A stretch of 64,000 nt of DNA from an uncultured Paracoccaceae bacterium (lineage in GTDB: Bacteria > Pseudomonadota > Alphaproteobacteria > Rhodobacterales > Rhodobacteraceae), in assembly GCA_951812305.1 (NCBI GenBank), contig CATOSB010000002.1, positions 1,302,001 to 1,366,000 of the forward strand, given 5' to 3'. Position numbers and translations under genes: made by a program. Positions 36,360 to 46,923 of this stretch are shown here, one piece after another. Within the stretch, counting starts at the first letter, position 1. Every line of letters starts with the position of its first letter. The notes beneath the pieces were generated by a model. The model had not been told where the DNA came from and did not search any database. It saw only the letters and a list, made by a program, of their open reading frames with translations.

Positions 36360-37700
36360 ATGTTGAACATTCTGCAAAATCGCATCTATGCACGCTTGTT
36401 CCTGGCGCAGGTCATTGCGCTTTTGGGAACCGGGCTTTTGACGGTTGCGCTGGGTCTTCTGGCTTTTGATCTTTCGGGCGCAAGGGCCGGACAGGTGCTT
36501 GGCACCGCGCTGACCATCAAGATGGTCGCCTATGTCGGGTTTTCTCCGATCATGGCCGCCGTCGTTTCCAGACTTGACCGACGCCACGTGATGATTGCCG
36601 CAGATCTCGTGCGGGCCGCCGCCGCGCTAGCCCTGCCTTTCATCGACGCGATCTGGCATATCTATGTCCTTATTTTCGTTTTACAGCTGGCAAGCGCGAC
36701 GTTCACGCCAACATTTCAATCTGTCATCCCCGATGTCCTTCCTGAAGAAGCGGATTACACACGCGCCCTGTCGCTTTCCCGGCTCGCCTACGATCTCGAA
36801 AGCATCATCAGCCCAGCGCTCGCCGGGGTAATGCTGCTGCTTCTGGCACCCTCTAATCTATTCGCTGGAACGACGCTGGGGTTCCTCATCTCCGCCGCTT
36901 TGGTAATCAGCGTCACGCTCCCACGCTCGTTGAAACCCAAAGAACGCCCGTTCTGGCAACGCGTCACACATGGAAGCCGCATCTATCTGGCGACACCTCG
37001 TTTGCGCGGCTTGCTGGCGCTAAACATGAGCGTTTCCGCCATCGGCGCAATTGTCATTGTGCAAAGCGTCGTCATCGCGCGAGGTGTGTTTGCGGGAGGA
37101 GAGGCGTCACTGGCACTGCTGCTAGGCGCACATGGTTTGGGATCCATGATTGCCGCTTTGATGTTGCCACAAGTGCTGGAGAAGACCGGTGACCGTCCCG
37201 TAATGATTTTGGGCGCGTCACAGGCAAGCCTATTGATGCTCGCATCCGGCATTTGGGTTGTCGCGCTTGGCTGGTTCAACTGGCCCATCCTATTGGCAAT
37301 ATGGGCACTGATCGGCGTCGCAAACTCAGCAGTTATGACGCCGTCAGGCAGATTGATCCGGCGTTCTGCCCATCAGGAAGACCGACCAGCATTGTTCGCC
37401 GCGCAATTCGCATTAAGCCACGCCTGCTGGCTGGTGGCCTACCCGTTGGCCGGGTTCGTGGGCGCGCGGTTTGGGGTTGCACCCGCGATGATTCTTCTTG
37501 GAGCCATTGGCGTATCCGCACTCGCATTCGCCCTATGGTATTGGCCCCACCCAACCAGAAATGCGATTGAACACAGCCACAAAGACCTGCCACCAGATCA
37601 CCCTCATCTGAAAGGTGCCGTCCGCAAAGGGAACAAATGGGTCCACGCGCATGTCTTCGTGATTGACGATGAACACAGGGTCTGGCCGACCAGCGGTTAA
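36360..37700 (+). CDS. MFS transporter (EntS/DHA3-like)
   Basis: A 446-aa protein with about 12 membrane helices. It starts [20 protein letters not shown] and contains [20 protein letters not shown], the motif A loop of the DHA3 drug/siderophore efflux group. The C-terminal cytoplasmic tail is His-rich ([16 protein letters not shown]), which might bind metal. CAGGAG precedes the ATG. Its stop overlaps the convergent hemE stop within TTAA. It is divergent from the halogenase gene, so co-regulation from the 139-bp intergenic region is possible. Confidence 0.85.
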   Translation: MLNILQNRIYARLFLAQVIALLGTGLLTVALGLLAFDLSGARAGQVLGTALTIKMVAYVGFSPIMAAVVSRLDRRHVMIAADLVRAAAALALPFIDAIWHIYVLIFVLQLASATFTPTFQSVIPDVLPEEADYTRALSLSRLAYDLESIISPALAGVMLLLLAPSNLFAGTTLGFLISAALVISVTLPRSLKPKERPFWQRVTHGSRIYLATPRLRGLLALNMSVSAIGAIVIVQSVVIARGVFAGGEASLALLLGAHGLGSMIAALMLPQVLEKTGDRPVMILGASQASLLMLASGIWVVALGWFNWPILLAIWALIGVANSAVMTPSGRLIRRSAHQEDRPALFAAQFALSHACWLVAYPLAGFVGARFGVAPAMILLGAIGVSALAFALWYWPHPTRNAIEHSHKDLPPDHPHLKGAVRKGNKWVHAHVFVIDDEHRVWPTSG

Positions 37701-38731
37701 CCGCCCCGCACCGCCTCTAGTAACCGGTGCACATTCTCCGGGTCGGCGTCCGGCGTTATCCCGTGACCGAGGTTAAAGATATGCGGGCCATTACCCAGCG
37801 CGCGCGCGATGCGCTGTGTTTCCGTGGTCAACGCCGTCCCACCTGTCACCATCAGCCTGGGATCAAGATTACCCTGAACGCAGCCATCTTTTTGAACCAC
37901 ATCCGCCGCCCAATTCAGATCAACGGCAGTATCAAGCGCCACGCAGTCCGCGCCGGTCGCTTTCGCAAACCCTTCGTAACGTTGTCCCGCTTCGCGTGGA
38001 AAGGCGATGATCGGAATGTCTGGGTGGCGCAATTTCAGTGCGCTGATGATCTTGCGCGCCGGCGCGACGCAATACTGATCAAACGCATTGCCTTTCAGTG
38101 ACCCCGCCCAGCTGTCGAAAAGCTTTAACACCTCCGCGCCCGCGTCCACTTGCGCAGACAGATACTCAATCGTTGCCCCTGTGATCCGGTCCATCAACGC
38201 ATCAAATGTGGCTTGATCTGATTGGCGCAATTCATGGGCCGGGCCCTGATCCGGTGTGCCCCGCCCCGCGATCATATAAGTCGCAACTGTCCACGGCGCG
38301 CCTGCAAACCCGATCAGCGCCGTTTCCTCCGGCAATTCACGGCGCAGGATACGCAACGTCTCATAAACGGGCGCCAAATGGTCATGGATCGCATCCGCAG
38401 GTTTCAGCCGAGCAACGCCATCCGCCCCGGTGATTGTCGACAGTCTTGGTCCCTCGCCAGTCACGAACCAGACATCTGCACCCAGCGCATCGGGTATGAG
38501 CAGTATGTCGGCAAACATAATCGCGGCATCGAAGCCGTATCGCCGGATCGGCTGTAACGTGACTTCTGCCGCCAGTTCGGGCGTGTAACACAAAATCAGG
38601 AAATCACCCGCTTTCGCGCGTGTTGCGCGGTATTCGGGCAGATAGCGCCCTGCCTGCCGCATCAGCCAGACAGGGGGCACATCCAGCGTTTCACCGGCAA
38701 GCGCGCGCAGAAGAAGCTTGTCTTTCGTCAT
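37697..38731 (-). CDS. hemE: Uroporphyrinogen decarboxylase
   Basis: Decarboxylates uroporphyrinogen III to coproporphyrinogen III. The 344-aa protein starts [20 protein letters not shown] and shows [14 protein letters not shown] (substrate-binding Arg), [14 protein letters not shown] and [16 protein letters not shown]. The length is normal. It is divergent from hemC with 81 bp between starts, a common arrangement that puts two tetrapyrrole steps under one control region. Confidence 0.95.
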   Translation of the reverse strand: MTKDKLLLRALAGETLDVPPVWLMRQAGRYLPEYRATRAKAGDFLILCYTPELAAEVTLQPIRRYGFDAAIMFADILLIPDALGADVWFVTGEGPRLSTITGADGVARLKPADAIHDHLAPVYETLRILRRELPEETALIGFAGAPWTVATYMIAGRGTPDQGPAHELRQSDQATFDALMDRITGATIEYLSAQVDAGAEVLKLFDSWAGSLKGNAFDQYCVAPARKIISALKLRHPDIPIIAFPREAGQRYEGFAKATGADCVALDTAVDLNWAADVVQKDGCVQGNLDPRLMVTGGTALTTETQRIARALGNGPHIFNLGHGITPDADPENVHRLLEAVRGG

Positions 38732-38812
38732 CTTGCCTCTGGTCCCCTTCGCGCGGCGATAAGTCAAGCAACAAGCCGTTGAACGGACGCCGTGACGCGG
38801 CTAAGGTGGGCC

Positions 38813-39748
38813 ATGTCAACGTCCCTCCCCGACCCGTCTTCTCCCTTGCGCATCGGCACGCGCGGCTCGCCGCTGGCCCTGGCGCAGGCGCATGAAACCC
38901 GCGACCGGCTGGTGGCAGGTTTCAATTTGTCGCCTGAAGCATTCGAGATCGTCGTGATCAAAACGACCGGCGATGCAGTGCAAGATCGGCCGTTGAAAGA
39001 AATCGGCGGCAAAGGCCTGTTTACCAAAGAAATCGAAGAGGCGTTGCTGTCGGGAGCCATCGATATCGCCGTGCATTCGATGAAAGACATGCCGGTCGAG
39101 CAACCCGGCGGCTTGAAACTCGACTGTTATCTCCCGCGCGAAGACCCACGGGATGCCTTCGTTGCACTTGCCTTCGGTGGAATCTCCGACCTGCCCAAGG
39201 GCGCGACCGTCGGCACGTCGAGTATGCGCCGTCGTGCACAATTGTTGCACCGCCGCCCGGACCTGAATGCTGTCGAGTTTCGCGGCAACGTACAGACACG
39301 CCTGCGCAAACTGTCCGAAGGCGTAGCCAGCGCGACGTTTCTTGCGATGGCGGGGTTGAACCGGCTGGGTGCCAGCGACGTTCCCGCAACGCCGATTTCC
39401 ACGGATGATATCCTGCCCGCTGTCGCGCAGGGTGCTATAGGGATTGAGCGGCGGGAAAATGATGCGCGCGCCGCAGCCATGCTACGCGACATCCATGATA
39501 ATGCCACCGGCTTGCAACTCGCCGCCGAACGCGCCTTCCTCGCGGCGCTGGACGGATCGTGTCAGACGCCGATTGCCGGTTTGGCCGAGCTGGACGGTGA
39601 TCAACTGACATTGCGCGGAGAGATCCTGCGCACAGACGGGTCAGAGGCGCATTCGGACTCAATTTCGGGAAGTGTGGGCGATGGCGCAGAACTGGGGCGT
39701 GAACTCGCGAACCTTCTATTGAATCGCGCCGGGAAGAATTTTTTCTAA
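38813..39748 (+). CDS. hemC: Hydroxymethylbilane synthase (porphobilinogen deaminase)
   Basis: Polymerises four porphobilinogen units using a covalently attached dipyrromethane cofactor. The 311-aa protein has LRIGTRGSPLALAQAHETRD, VHSMKDMP (catalytic Asp nearby), GTSSMRRRAQL and the cofactor cysteine in LDGSCQTPIAG (about residue 246). The ATG at 38813 begins MSTSLPDPSS and matches family length. Confidence 0.95.
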   Translation: MSTSLPDPSSPLRIGTRGSPLALAQAHETRDRLVAGFNLSPEAFEIVVIKTTGDAVQDRPLKEIGGKGLFTKEIEEALLSGAIDIAVHSMKDMPVEQPGGLKLDCYLPREDPRDAFVALAFGGISDLPKGATVGTSSMRRRAQLLHRRPDLNAVEFRGNVQTRLRKLSEGVASATFLAMAGLNRLGASDVPATPISTDDILPAVAQGAIGIERRENDARAAAMLRDIHDNATGLQLAAERAFLAALDGSCQTPIAGLAELDGDQLTLRGEILRTDGSEAHSDSISGSVGDGAELGRELANLLLNRAGKNFF

Positions 39749-39877
39749 ACCCGTTTGAACGCCTCCCTGAATTCGGAAAGTCGCCGGCCTGCGGACGTCC
39801 AGCATCATGATCGCAAGCTGCGCGAGGTGGAAATCCCGATGAATGCGTCAGGCCACAAGACACGCGCCCAACGAAGT

Positions 39878-40762
39878 TTAAATTGATTTGGCCGCCACAT
39901 GCTTGCGCTTGCGGATCACCAAAGCGTCGCGAAATACAAGCGTGACCGTTACGAAGCTGACGAACAGCAGCAGGTACCACGAACCAAGCTTTGACAGCGA
40001 CACAAACTCCAGCATCCCCTGCCCCGGATACGTCCACGTCCCCGTGCGGGTCCCCACATTCTCTGCAACCCAGACACAGATACTGGTAAGGAACGCCGCC
40101 AGAACCATCGGCATCCAATAGCTGTTTTCGCCGATCGTGAACCACACCCGGGTTCGCGCAAACAACAGAACCGTTGCAGCAAACAGCACCAGCCGGATAT
40201 CCGGCAGGAAGTGATGCGCAAAGAAATTCACATAAATCGCGACTGCCAGAAGGAACGTTGCCCAGAACGGCGGATAAGGGTCGAACCGCATGTTGAACAG
40301 CCGGATTGCGCGCGCAATGAACGACCCGACAGAGGCATACATGAACCCCGTGAACAGCGGCACATTCATGATCTTTAAAAAACCCGCTTCTGGATAATCC
40401 CACGACCCGGCATTGACCTTGAACCATTCCATCGCGGTGCCGGTCAGGTGAAACAAGACGATCACCCGCGCCTCATCCCAGGTTTCCAACCGCAACCAAA
40501 GGAACAACACCTGCAATCCGACCGCATAGAGTGCCAGAAAGTCGTAGCGGTGGATTGGCAAGTCACCGGACCAACCGGCCTTGGTCAGTATGATCCCCAA
40601 CAGGATCAGCCCGCCAAACAGGCTCGCCCAGGCCATCTTCAAGACAAAAACAAAAAACTCAGAAAGCCAAACCGGCAAAACGCCCCGTGTCCAACGCCCG
40701 ACAGATTTTTCGATCTGTTGTGTGTTGGGGCGTTCGTTTGGGGGTTCGGTTTCTGCGGTCAC
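39878..40762 (-). CDS. DUF817 integral membrane protein
   Basis: A 294-aa protein with about eight membrane segments after a polar N-terminus. Family features include ETWDEARVIVLFHLTGTAMEWFKV split by short loops, GSWDYPE, PLFTGFMYASVGSF and GTWTYPGQG. Its function is unknown. The GTG start lies one base after the glyA TGA, so it is translated with glyA. Confidence 0.85.
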   Translation of the reverse strand: MTAETEPPNERPNTQQIEKSVGRWTRGVLPVWLSEFFVFVLKMAWASLFGGLILLGIILTKAGWSGDLPIHRYDFLALYAVGLQVLFLWLRLETWDEARVIVLFHLTGTAMEWFKVNAGSWDYPEAGFLKIMNVPLFTGFMYASVGSFIARAIRLFNMRFDPYPPFWATFLLAVAIYVNFFAHHFLPDIRLVLFAATVLLFARTRVWFTIGENSYWMPMVLAAFLTSICVWVAENVGTRTGTWTYPGQGMLEFVSLSKLGSWYLLLFVSFVTVTLVFRDALVIRKRKHVAAKSI

Positions 40763-40763
40763 G

Positions 40764-42089
40764 TCACATATTCGGATAGATCGGGAAGCGATCGCAAAGG
40801 GTTTTTACCTCGGCTTTTACCTTTTCCTCGACCGCGCTGTTGCCATCATCGCCGTTGGCGGCCAGCCCGTCCACAACTTCGACAATCCAGTCCGATATCT
40901 GGCGGAACTCTGCCTCGCCAAAGCCGCGGGTGGTGCCCGCAGGGGTGCCGACGCGGATGCCGCTGGTGACGAACGGCTTTTCGGGGTCGAACGGCACGCC
41001 GTTCTTGTTGCATGTGATATGCGCGCGGCCCAGTGCGGCCTCTGCCGCCTTGCCGGTCACTCCTTTCGGGCGAAGATCGGCCAGCATCAGGTGGTTGTCG
41101 GTGCCGCCGGACACGATGTCGATGCCGCCCTTCATCAATTGATCGGCCATCGCCGCCGCGTTCGATTTGACCGCCGCCGCGTAGGCCTTGAATTCAGGCC
41201 GCAGTGCCTCGCCAAATGCCACGGCTTTCGCCGCGATCACGTGCATCAGCGGCCCACCCTGAAGGCCGGGAAAAACGGCGGAGTTCATCTTCTTCGCGAT
41301 TGCTTCGTCATTTGACAGGATCAACCCGCCGCGCGGCCCACGAAGCGACTTATGTGTGGTCGAGGTTGTGACATGCGCGTGTGGCACGGGTGAAGCGTGA
41401 ACGCCCGCCGCCACCAGACCCGCGATATGAGCCATGTCGACATGCAGCCAAGCCCCGACCTCATCGGCGATCTCACGAAACGCTGCCCAATCCCATTCGC
41501 GGCTGTATGCTGTACCGCCGGCGAGGATCAGTTTGGGCTTGTGCTCTTTCGCCTTGGCGCGCACCTCGTCCATATCCAGCAGTTGATCCTGCTTGCGTAC
41601 GCCATAAGACGCCACGTTGAACCATTTGCCGGACATATTGACGGGCGATCCATGCGTCAGGTGCCCGCCGGAGTTCAGATCAAGCCCCATGAACGTATCG
41701 CCCGGCTGCAACAATGCCAGAAACACTGCCTGATTCATCTGGCTGCCGGAATTCGGCTGCACATTGGCGAAATTCGCCCCAAACAACTGTTTCGCACGCT
41801 CAATCGCCAGCGTTTCGGCAATATCCACAAACTGGCAGCCGCCGTAATACCGCCGACCTGGGTACCCTTCGGCGTATTTGTTCGTCATCACGCCGCCCTG
41901 GGCTTCCATCACCGCAAGGCTTACGATGTTTTCCGACGCGATCAGCTCGATTTCCTCGCGCTGGCGGCCCAGTTCCTTCTGGTTTGCATCGAATATCTCA
42001 GGGTCACGCTCGGCAAGTGATTGCGTAAAAAATCCAGCGTCGACAGTCGCGGCACACATTGGAAACTCCGTTGCTTTTGCGGTCGTCAT
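40764..42089 (-). CDS. glyA: Serine hydroxymethyltransferase
   Basis: Interconverts serine and glycine with tetrahydrofolate using PLP. The 441-aa protein contains [10 protein letters not shown], the PLP-lysine motif [15 protein letters not shown] (Lys about 249) and [14 protein letters not shown]. An internal start at MCAATVDAG, 10 codons in, is also plausible. It is first in a two-gene unit with DUF817 and divergent from nadK. Confidence 0.95.
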   Translation of the reverse strand: MTTAKATEFPMCAATVDAGFFTQSLAERDPEIFDANQKELGRQREEIELIASENIVSLAVMEAQGGVMTNKYAEGYPGRRYYGGCQFVDIAETLAIERAKQLFGANFANVQPNSGSQMNQAVFLALLQPGDTFMGLDLNSGGHLTHGSPVNMSGKWFNVASYGVRKQDQLLDMDEVRAKAKEHKPKLILAGGTAYSREWDWAAFREIADEVGAWLHVDMAHIAGLVAAGVHASPVPHAHVTTSTTHKSLRGPRGGLILSNDEAIAKKMNSAVFPGLQGGPLMHVIAAKAVAFGEALRPEFKAYAAAVKSNAAAMADQLMKGGIDIVSGGTDNHLMLADLRPKGVTGKAAEAALGRAHITCNKNGVPFDPEKPFVTSGIRVGTPAGTTRGFGEAEFRQISDWIVEVVDGLAANGDDGNSAVEEKVKAEVKTLCDRFPIYPNM

Positions 42090-42201
42090 TAGTGGAAGGA
42101 TACCAACGCCGAAAGCCTGAAACCGGCAACTGCGGCACCGTGTACGTCAATGCTTGCACTGCCGGTATCGCTCGTTAATGCTGGCGCGCGAAGGAGTGCC
42201 A

Positions 42202-42969
42202 ATGCCAAAGCGCAAGAAAATCAGCTTTGCAGCGAACGAAACCGAGGCGGCGCAAGACGCGCTGATTATGCTTGTTGACAAATACGGCACGCACCCGTTG
42301 GAGGAATCCGACGTGATCGTTGCGCTTGGCGGCGACGGATTCATGCTGACCACGCTGCACGGCACAATGCATCTGGATACGCCCGTATACGGTATGAATT
42401 GCGGCACACTTGGTTTCTTGATGAATGAATACGCACCCGACGGGCTCTTAGCTCGCGTCGCCGACGCCGAGGAAACCGAGATCAATCCGCTTGCAATGCA
42501 GGCAGAAACCACTGACGGCAACAAACACCATGCACTGGCGATTAACGAAGTTTCGCTTTTGCGCGCAGGTCCGCAGGCCGCTAAACTGCGTATTTCTGTT
42601 GATGGCAAGTTGCGAATGGACGAACTGGTTTGCGACGGCGCATTGGTGTCAACACCTGCGGGTTCGACCGCCTATAACTATTCTGCACACGGCCCGATCC
42701 TGCCAATCGGAGCAGAAGTTCTGGCTCTGACGTCCATTTCGGCGTTCCGTCCTCGCCGCTGGGGCGGGGCGCTGTTGCCAAAATCTGCCCATGTTCGCTT
42801 CGACGTACTCGAAGCCGACAAGCGCCCGGTCATGGCAGACGCAGACAGCAGATCGGTCAGCGGTGTTGTTTCCGTGGAAATCCGTTCCGAACCAAAGGTC
42901 GCACACCGCTTGTTGTTTGATCCCGGTCACGGGTTGGAAGAACGCCTGACGCGAGAGCAATTCACCTGA
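42202..42969 (+). CDS. nadK: NAD kinase
   Basis: Phosphorylates NAD+ to NADP+. The 255-aa protein starts MPKRKKISFAANETEAAQDA after AAGGAG, preferred over an upstream TTG. It has the active-site IVALGGDGFML (GGDG), ALAINEVSLLR (NE motif) and STPAGSTAYNYSAHGP. Its stop abuts the ATG of the next gene. Confidence 0.93.
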   Translation: MPKRKKISFAANETEAAQDALIMLVDKYGTHPLEESDVIVALGGDGFMLTTLHGTMHLDTPVYGMNCGTLGFLMNEYAPDGLLARVADAEETEINPLAMQAETTDGNKHHALAINEVSLLRAGPQAAKLRISVDGKLRMDELVCDGALVSTPAGSTAYNYSAHGPILPIGAEVLALTSISAFRPRRWGGALLPKSAHVRFDVLEADKRPVMADADSRSVSGVVSVEIRSEPKVAHRLLFDPGHGLEERLTREQFT

Positions 42970-44000
42970 ATGGCGCCGTCCAAACCTTCCGCAGCCGCCC
43001 ATGAATTCTTAACCGCGCACGGCGAGACCGATGCCGTCATTGAGGCCCTGACAGGCGACGCGTCACCGCGACGCTATTTTCGCCTCAAGGATCGGGGGCT
43101 TATTCTCATGGAAGATCCGCGCGACCCGGTTGGCTTCGCGAGCTATTCGCTTGTTTCGGCACATCTGAATGTCCTGGGCCTATCCGCACCGCGCGTTTTT
43201 CACGCGCAGACCTCATGCGGCATTGCGCTTATCGAGGATTTTGGCGACGATACGTACTCAAACCTGCTTACTCGGGGAGAAGATGAGGGGAAACTCTACC
43301 GACTCGCCGTCGATGCGCTTCTGCATCTGCATCACGCCGAAAACGGCGCTGATATCGGCCGGCCGGAATTCACGCTCGATTATGTTCTTTCAGAAATCTC
43401 TCTGTTTCCGGATTGGTACGCCCCGGCCATCGCCCCGACCTGGACTTACCCAGATTTCGCGCGCAGTTCATGGCTCTTTGGTCAAAGGCCATTGAACCCC
43501 TGACCGGCAAACCAGAAGCGATGGTCCATCGCGATTTTCATATCGACAACCTGATGGTTCTAAAGGACAGGACCGGTGTTGCGCGTTGCGGGTTGCTGGA
43601 TTTTCAGGACGCCGTGCGCGGCCCGCGAGAATACGATCTGATGTCCCTTCTTCAGGACGCACGCCGTGATCTTGGCCGCGGTGTGGAAGATGCGATGCTG
43701 GATTATTATGCGCAAAACGCGCCGGGCCAGCGGTCGCGTGCAGAAATCGCACGGCGGTTTGCGCTGCTCGGTGTGCAACGACACTCAAGGATTGCCGGTA
43801 TATTCGTGCGCCTGTGCAGGCGGGATGGCAAACGGCGTTATCTTAAGTTCCTGCCTCGCGTATTGCGCCAGATTGAATCCGCACTGCAAAATGCGGGACT
43901 GACCGAAATCGAGACCCTGCTCGACACCGAACTGCGCGGCTGGCGAACCGGCGATGCGATTTTGGAATTGTCAGCCGTGGAAAGCTCTACGCCGCGCTGA
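42970..44000 (+). pseudogene. AmgK-like aminoglycoside phosphotransferase-family kinase, frameshifted
   Basis: The intact relative is a small-molecule kinase, often AmgK (cell-wall sugar recycling). The N-terminal lobe (SPRRYFRLKDRGLILMEDP; GIALIEDFGDDTY) is read from 42970. The catalytic lobe (MVHRDFHIDNLMV, the Brenner motif, and CGLLDFQDAVRGPREYDLMS) lies in another frame ending at 44000. The frames switch between about 43435 and 43460, after SLFPDWYAPAI. Either the gene is dead or there is a sequencing error. The 3' end overlaps the convergent GntR gene by 14 nt. Confidence 0.8.
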
Positions 44001-44643
44001 TTCCGGCGCCATTGGAAAAGTTCTTCCACAGATGCTCGCTGATCCGCTCGCGGACGAGACCCTCATCATGCGCCAAGGCGGCGGTCAGAATATCGCTGTG
44101 CTGCTGGATGTTCTGTTCGAGAAAAACAAATTCCCGGTCGAAGACGACATTCTGCTGGCGAAACCGCAGACAGACCGACGAATGTGTCGCGCGCAAAACT
44201 TCGGATCCACAAGCCTCGATCAGTGTTTCATGAAACTCAAGCTCTGCCGCAGCCCAAAGTGCCATGACATCCTGTGATCTTTGTCCACCGGTGATTGTGT
44301 TCTCGATATGAGACAACTTATGGTGGGCACCCGCAAGCCGGGATTCCCATGCCACGCCGCCGCGCCGAATCGACAAACACGCCGCTTCCGATTCTAAAAT
44401 GATTCGGAAATGGGTCAGATCATCCAAAACCGACTCGCTGAATTCGGGGACGCGAAATCCACGTTGTTCACGATATTCAACCAGACCTTCCGCCGACAAT
44501 CGAAGCAAAGTTTCACGCATCGCACTTGCAGAACAACCATATGATTTACATATGTTTTCCGGCCGGACTCTTTGCCCGTGTGGCAATTCTCCGCTTGCCA
44601 ACCGGACCCGAAGGTCATCCAAAATCGAGGCTTCCAGTGTCAT
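43987..44643 (-). CDS. GntR-family transcriptional regulator (FCD domain)
   Basis: A 218-aa FadR-subgroup regulator. The winged helix-turn-helix is at residues 1-70 (LASGELPHGQRVRPENICKS; SASAMRETLLRLSAEGLVEY) and the C-terminal FCD ligand-binding domain includes EFHETLIEACGSE and the His-rich end ERISEHLW. It is divergent from a TRAP transporter operon with 176 bp between starts, so that operon is the likely target and its substrate the likely ligand. Confidence 0.88.
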   Translation of the reverse strand: MTLEASILDDLRVRLASGELPHGQRVRPENICKSYGCSASAMRETLLRLSAEGLVEYREQRGFRVPEFSESVLDDLTHFRIILESEAACLSIRRGGVAWESRLAGAHHKLSHIENTITGGQRSQDVMALWAAAELEFHETLIEACGSEVLRATHSSVCLRFRQQNVVFDREFVFLEQNIQQHSDILTAALAHDEGLVRERISEHLWKNFSNGAGISAA

Positions 44644-44665
44644 GGATATTCGCCTAACTTCTCCC

Positions 44666-44785
44666 GATTAATCCCAAGATTAATTTAGAATTTCGGAAAA
44701 AGTCAAAAAATAATAATTTTGTTGCAATTCTTCGCGCACCCGATAGGCTCTGCCGCACCCAATAATTTTCGCGCCAAAAATGGCG
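44666..44785. promoter_or_regulatory. Candidate control region between gntR and dctP
   Basis: GATTAAT occurs twice, 12 bp apart (44666-44672 and 44678-44684), close to the gntR start. A dyad CGCCA-AAAA-TGGCG (44772-44785) sits about 35 bp upstream of the dctP ATG. Either could be the GntR operator; the sequence cannot decide. The dctP ribosome site, AGGGAGG, is just before its ATG. Confidence 0.35.
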
Positions 44786-44819
44786 TGAAGGGAAGACCAA
44801 GGATCTAGGGAGGATATAC

Positions 44820-45836
44820 ATGAGCCTTGTCAAAAAACTTTCGGTTGCCGCATCCGTTGCCGCAATCGCGCTTGGTGCGGTCGCTGCAAATGCACAGACC
44901 AATCTGCGCATCCAGACACACTTCAGCCAGGAAACCCTGTCGGGTCAGTTGGCTGGCGAGTTCATCGAAGACATCACTGCGATGTCCAACGGTGAAATCG
45001 TTGTCGAGATGTTCTATGCGTCTTCGGTCGTTAAGTCGGCTGAAACGTTCGACGCTGCCGCAACAGGTATTCTCGATTGTGACATGACCGGTGGTTCTTA
45101 CCAGACCGGTAAAAACCCTGCGTTCCAGTTTGCTGGTGACCTGAACGGTGGCTATGCCAACCCGTATCAACAGTATGCATGGCTTTTGCATGGTGGTGGC
45201 TATGACGCGCTGAACGAACTGTACAATGCGCATGGCATGGAATTCGTCGGTTGGTGGATCCCGGGTCCGGAATCGCTTTCCTCGACTCGTCCGATCCGTG
45301 GCGTCGAAGATTTCAAGAACTGGAAGTTCCGTTCGCCTCCAGGCGTGATTACGTTGATCTTCAACAACCTTGGCGCCTCGCCAATCGTTATGGACTTCAA
45401 CGAAATCTTCACCGCACTTGAAACCGGTATCATCGACGGTGCAGATGCTGCGAACCTGACCAACAACATCGGTCTGGGTCTCTACGACATCGCTAAGCAC
45501 ACCAACTACCCCGGATTCCACTCGATGCCGGCTGACCACCTGGCCTGCCGCAAGGACATCTGGGACTCGATGCCTGATCACCACAAGGCGATCCTGAAAG
45601 TTGGCATGCAGGCGCTGGCGTTGAAGAACACCACGATCAACGAGGTCAAGAACGCGCAAAACTCTGTCAAACTGGCTGAAGAAGGTCTGAACATGTACGA
45701 ATGGTCGCCTGAAGAGCTGGCCAAGTACCGGACTGCTGTACAGGCAGCCTGGACCGAGTTCGCGACCACGCCGGAATCTCAGGCGCTGCTCAACAGCCAC
45801 CTGGACTTCCTGCGCGGCATCGGCGCGATGGAGTAA
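44820..45836 (+). CDS. dctP: TRAP transporter substrate-binding protein (DctP family)
   Basis: A 338-aa periplasmic binding protein with a Sec signal peptide ending at ...VAANAQ (residues 1-26). The mature part has THFSQETLSGQLAGEFIEDI, DFKNWKFRSPPG (the conserved Arg that salt-bridges the ligand carboxylate) and FTALETGIIDGADAANLTNN. The ligand is an organic acid in general and unassigned here; the sequence resembles the mannitol/chloroaromatic-compound TRAP group. It is first in a P-Q-M operon. Confidence 0.9.
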   Translation: MSLVKKLSVAASVAAIALGAVAANAQTNLRIQTHFSQETLSGQLAGEFIEDITAMSNGEIVVEMFYASSVVKSAETFDAAATGILDCDMTGGSYQTGKNPAFQFAGDLNGGYANPYQQYAWLLHGGGYDALNELYNAHGMEFVGWWIPGPESLSSTRPIRGVEDFKNWKFRSPPGVITLIFNNLGASPIVMDFNEIFTALETGIIDGADAANLTNNIGLGLYDIAKHTNYPGFHSMPADHLACRKDIWDSMPDHHKAILKVGMQALALKNTTINEVKNAQNSVKLAEEGLNMYEWSPEELAKYRTAVQAAWTEFATTPESQALLNSHLDFLRGIGAME

Positions 45837-45863
45837 TCGTCAGATTACTTTGAAAAGATTTGC

Positions 45864-45897
45864 GGCGGCGGGGCCACTTGGCTTTGCCGTCGTTTTT
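45864..45897 (+). terminator. Stem-loop with T-run between dctP and dctQ
   Basis: CGGCGGGGCCA (about 45866-45876) can pair with TGGCTTTGCCG including three G-U pairs, followed by CGTTTTTT. It is 30 nt after the dctP stop and about 110 nt before dctQ. Such partial terminators let binding protein be made in excess over membrane subunits. Confidence 0.65.
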
Positions 45898-46008
45898 TAA
45901 GCGCCAACAGACCAACAGGGTGGCCAGCACCCGACAAACTCGATCAATGATTGCGCCGCTACGGACCAAAAGACCGATAAATAATTCGGCCGTATGGGAG
46001 GGGACCAG

Positions 46009-46923
46009 ATGGAAGACCACAAAACCGGCAGCCTTTGGGAATGGATAGTTCCATTTTCGTTCGTCGTTACCGCAAGTTGGGCGATCTGGCATCTTCCGGC
46101 GTATATTCTCACCTTCGCGCCGCATTCGGATGAATCAAAGCTGGCGCAGGTTACGGCCATTCACAACGTGAAAGACGTCACACCTAATTTGCCCGGGCTG
46201 TTCGGCGGCGTTGCGGACATCATCGACTGGATTGCGCTAATTCTGCTGCCCGTCCTGGCCTATATCGGCATTCGCGGCATCAAAGTCGCCCAGATGGAAT
46301 TTCAACACTGGCGCAGGATCGACCGGTTTTCGATCTTCATTGGCCGTGTCACGATGATCCTGATCATCTCGATGACGCTGGTGATGCTCTACGAGGTATT
46401 CCTGCGCTATGCCATCGAATCCCCGACATTGTGGGCCAACGAACTGACACTTTGGATCGGCGGGTTCGTCTTCTTGTTGTCCGGCCTTTACGGAATGCAA
46501 CAGCGCAGCCATATCCGAATTTTCATCCTATACGACGCGGCTCCCCGTTGGCTGCAGCGCGTGTTCGACACGATCTGGACCCTCGTGTTCATTATCTTCG
46601 CAATTGGCCTTGTTTTTGGCAGCTACAAGCAGGTCTTCATCGTCAAGTTCTATAACTGGGAAATGTTCGGTACCGCCTTTGACCCGCCAATCCCGGCGAC
46701 TGTCCAGCCAGCGGTTCTGATCATTATCTGCCTCGTCGCGTTGCAGGCCTTCATTAACCTGATCAATGACTGGAACCTAGAGCCAGTCGTTCACAGCGCC
46801 GCTGACGACATCGACGAAGAAGAGCTGGAGGCGCTGAAACACGCCGTTGGCGATGATGGTGTCGGAGAACTCGACGTCACGCGCGGAAAAATCCAGGGCA
46901 CTCAGGTAGAGGAAAAAGACTGA
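46009..46923 (+). CDS. dctQ: TRAP transporter small membrane subunit (DctQ family)
   Basis: A 304-aa inner-membrane protein, longer than the usual 160-200 aa because of an N-terminal extension with two extra hydrophobic segments (residues 10-35 and 70-92). The DctQ core holds MLYEVFLRYAIESPTLWANEL and YGMQQRSHIRIF. The start at 46009 follows GGGAGGGG; an earlier ATG at 45994 lies in front of that site. TGATG joins it to dctM with a 1-nt overlap. Confidence 0.88.
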   Translation: MEDHKTGSLWEWIVPFSFVVTASWAIWHLPAYILTFAPHSDESKLAQVTAIHNVKDVTPNLPGLFGGVADIIDWIALILLPVLAYIGIRGIKVAQMEFQHWRRIDRFSIFIGRVTMILIISMTLVMLYEVFLRYAIESPTLWANELTLWIGGFVFLLSGLYGMQQRSHIRIFILYDAAPRWLQRVFDTIWTLVFIIFAIGLVFGSYKQVFIVKFYNWEMFGTAFDPPIPATVQPAVLIIICLVALQAFINLINDWNLEPVVHSAADDIDEEELEALKHAVGDDGVGELDVTRGKIQGTQVEEKD

